The position numbers and the translations under genes were made by a program. From assembly GCF_001761485.1 (NCBI RefSeq), contig NC_090770.1, forward strand, positions 1,178,001-1,242,000: a DNA stretch of 64,000 nt. The letters run 5' to 3'. The stretch's first letter is position 1; every line of letters begins with the position of its first letter. Under the pieces are notes generated by a model that was given only the letters and a program-made list of their open reading frames with translations, searched no databases and was not told the DNA's origin. This document shows, piece after piece, positions 62,356-64,000 of this stretch. The DNA comes from Yarrowia lipolytica (taxonomy: Eukaryota; Ascomycota; Dipodascomycetes; Dipodascales).

Positions 62356-63104
62356 TGTTGTGTGTACAGTAGTTGTATGTGAAATAATCAAGGTTCGATG
62401 GAGAAAAAAATGTGCATGCAGCTTCAAAAATATATTAGAGTTTATGACATGTGCAAGGCTATATAAGGAGAATCGTTATAGCGTCTCCAGACAACAGGAT
62501 CGGGATAATAGAGGAGTTGCAAGAGTTATTGATGGAAAACTGGTCCAATGCCGCTCGTTGATTTCCAACATTGTTACTCCTACCGCCGCCACCTCGTTCT
62601 TTTGTGTTTTTCGCGATCGTCGGTTCGATTCCTGGTTGAGTGAATTACGCATATATTTAGCTAACTCGGCCAGTTTTTAATAGAAACGAATTTAAAGAGG
62701 GAAATTGCATAAATGGAAAAGCGGATGATCTGTATATGGTAAAATTTCAACGACTATCCTTACATTTTTGCTCACAATGACTGTATCACTGGCACCGCTG
62801 CCCACTATAGCTAGTTTGATCTCTACGACATGATATGACGATAAAACGGCTTGATATGACGGCAAAAAATCAATATTATCTACTCCAAACCATTTCAACC
62901 AATGAAACCTGAGAAAATCCCCTATATCACATCAAAATCGCCGCTCTACGCTCACATCTACGCTCACATCTACGCTCTGGTCGGCTTGTCTCCATCTCAT
63001 CCCAAGATGCACGAGTGAAGCCTATTTCAAAAAATTCCAATCTTGATGCAAAAAAAAGCGGGCAACTTATCATCACACACGCACACACCAAGACTAAGAA
63101 AAAA
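62356..63104. other. Divergent promoter region of RRP3 and SSF1
   Basis: About 750 bp lie between two ribosome-assembly genes in opposite directions. At 62937-62976 a 12-bp unit (TCTACGCTCACA) occurs three times. No gene is seen inside. Confidence 0.5.
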
Positions 63105-64000
63105 ATGGCAGCGCGGAAAAGCAAGAAGAGAACGCACGTCCAGATCTCCGAGGAGGACATGGACAAGATCCCCAAGTCCATGATCTTCAAGATGGGCTCC
63201 AAAAAGGTCGGCAGTGTCGCAGCGTCCCCGGCCTCTCAGCATGCGCTCACACAACTAGTTCGAGACACTCGATGTGCCATGGAACCCCACACCGCCGGCA
63301 AACTGCGGGAGCGAAAGGGAAACAAGCTGCGGGACTTTGTGACCATGGCTGGTCCTCTCGGAGTGTCACATTTGATGATTTTCACCAAGGGAGAGTCTGG
63401 CATGACTTCGCTGCGAATGGCTCGTGTGCCTCGGGGCCCCACTCTGCACTTCAAGGTGTCGCAGTACTCGCTCATCAAGGACGTTCGGAAGTTTGTGCGG
63501 TCGCCCAAGTCCAACGACGGCAAGCTGTACAAGCAGCCTCCTCTGCTGGTGATGAACAACTTTTCTCTCAAGAGTGACGATGCCACCAACCCCCACGAGA
63601 CTCTGGTAACCCAGATGTTCCAGAACATGTTCCCCCCTCTGTCTGCGCAGAACACCAGAATTCCCTCGATTCGTCGGGTCGTCATGCTCAACAAGGACAA
63701 GGAGACGGGCTCTATCGAGTTCCGACACTACGCCATCGACACCCGTCCGGTTGACGTGACCCGGGGCGTCAAAAAGCTCACCAAACTCAAACACAAGCTG
63801 CGAAAGAAGATCCCCAACCTCAGCAAAAAGCAGGATATGGCCGACTATCTTCTGGACCCCGATGCCGGAGCCTTCACCTCCGATTCGGACATGTCCGAGG
63901 TCGAGGAGGATGCCATTGTCGACCTCAACCCGGACGACGACGACGAAATGCCTCTTGAGGAGGGCCCTAGCAAACGGGCCGTCAAGCTCGTGGAGATTGG
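63105..64000 (+). CDS. SSF1: Ssf1/Peter Pan (PPAN) Brix-domain protein, 3' end beyond window
   Basis: Ssf1 joins the Rrp14/Rrp15 module on early 60S precursors in the nucleolus. The frame is open from the ATG at 63105 to the window end (298 codons). It starts MAARKSKKRTHVQ, then IPKSMIFKMGSKKVG, as in fungal and animal PPAN proteins. The Brix domain shows LVRDTRCAMEPHTAGKLRER (the sigma70-like loop region), LRDFVTMAGPLGVSHLMIFT, RVPRGPTLHFKVSQYSLIKD, PPLLVMNNF, MFQNMFPPLS and SIEFRHYAIDTRPVDVTRGV. An acidic segment (EVEEDAIVDLNPDDDDEM) follows. The basic C-terminal tail is cut off by the edge. Confidence 0.95.
   Translation, partial: MAARKSKKRTHVQISEEDMDKIPKSMIFKMGSKKVGSVAASPASQHALTQLVRDTRCAMEPHTAGKLRERKGNKLRDFVTMAGPLGVSHLMIFTKGESGMTSLRMARVPRGPTLHFKVSQYSLIKDVRKFVRSPKSNDGKLYKQPPLLVMNNFSLKSDDATNPHETLVTQMFQNMFPPLSAQNTRIPSIRRVVMLNKDKETGSIEFRHYAIDTRPVDVTRGVKKLTKLKHKLRKKIPNLSKKQDMADYLLDPDAGAFTSDSDMSEVEEDAIVDLNPDDDDEMPLEEGPSKRAVKLVEI

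Overview
The window reads as nuclear chromosomal DNA of an ascomycete yeast, most likely Yarrowia lipolytica or a close relative. The reasons are long intron-poor genes with ascomycete-type products, wide gene spacing, two nuclear-type tRNA genes with tiny introns, and a two-ORF L1-clade LINE (CCHC ORF1, endonuclease/RT ORF2) of the kind known from that yeast as Ylli. The species name is an inference from gene content. No database search was made.

Layout. 1-1740 (-) is the 5' part of a secreted repeat protein that runs off the left edge. 1.7-5.6 kb is repeat-rich and gene-poor. 5636-7432 (-) is a 598-aa orphan gene. 7.6-15.5 kb is accessory sequence: minisatellites, a tRNA-Gln, a 161-aa hypothetical gene, and a hairpin-rich segment at 13.87-14.25 kb that may be a structured RNA. 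15550-17409 (-) encodes a protein made of two tandem copies of one module, each ending in a BTB domain. 18642-25114 (+) is a LINE with both ORFs open. 25698-27695 (+) encodes a 665-aa protein whose last 101 residues are a complete but divergent histone H4, the most unusual gene in the window. 28680-29648 (+) is a short-chain dehydrogenase, followed by a decayed gene fragment and a 239-aa hypothetical gene.

The right half is mostly conserved core genes. They are SKI2 (cytoplasmic RNA helicase of the Ski complex), RPO41 (mitochondrial RNA polymerase), STS1/Cut8 (nuclear proteasome tether), RIB4 (lumazine synthase, riboflavin pathway), RRS1, RRP3 and SSF1 (three ribosome-assembly factors), and a RhoGAP-domain protein whose catalytic arginine is replaced. 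Between them lie a tRNA-Glu, a mosaic relic at 36.1-37.4 kb that includes a short piece of an RPO41-like gene, a fossil 3' end of a Ty3/gypsy integrase with a chromodomain, a 5'-truncated copy of the LINE, and many minisatellites.

There are no operons. Shared function (ribosome assembly: RRS1, RRP3, SSF1) appears as loose proximity, and RRP3 (-) and SSF1 (+) are divergent neighbours with about 750 bp between their start codons. No CRISPR, rRNA or plasmid feature was seen.
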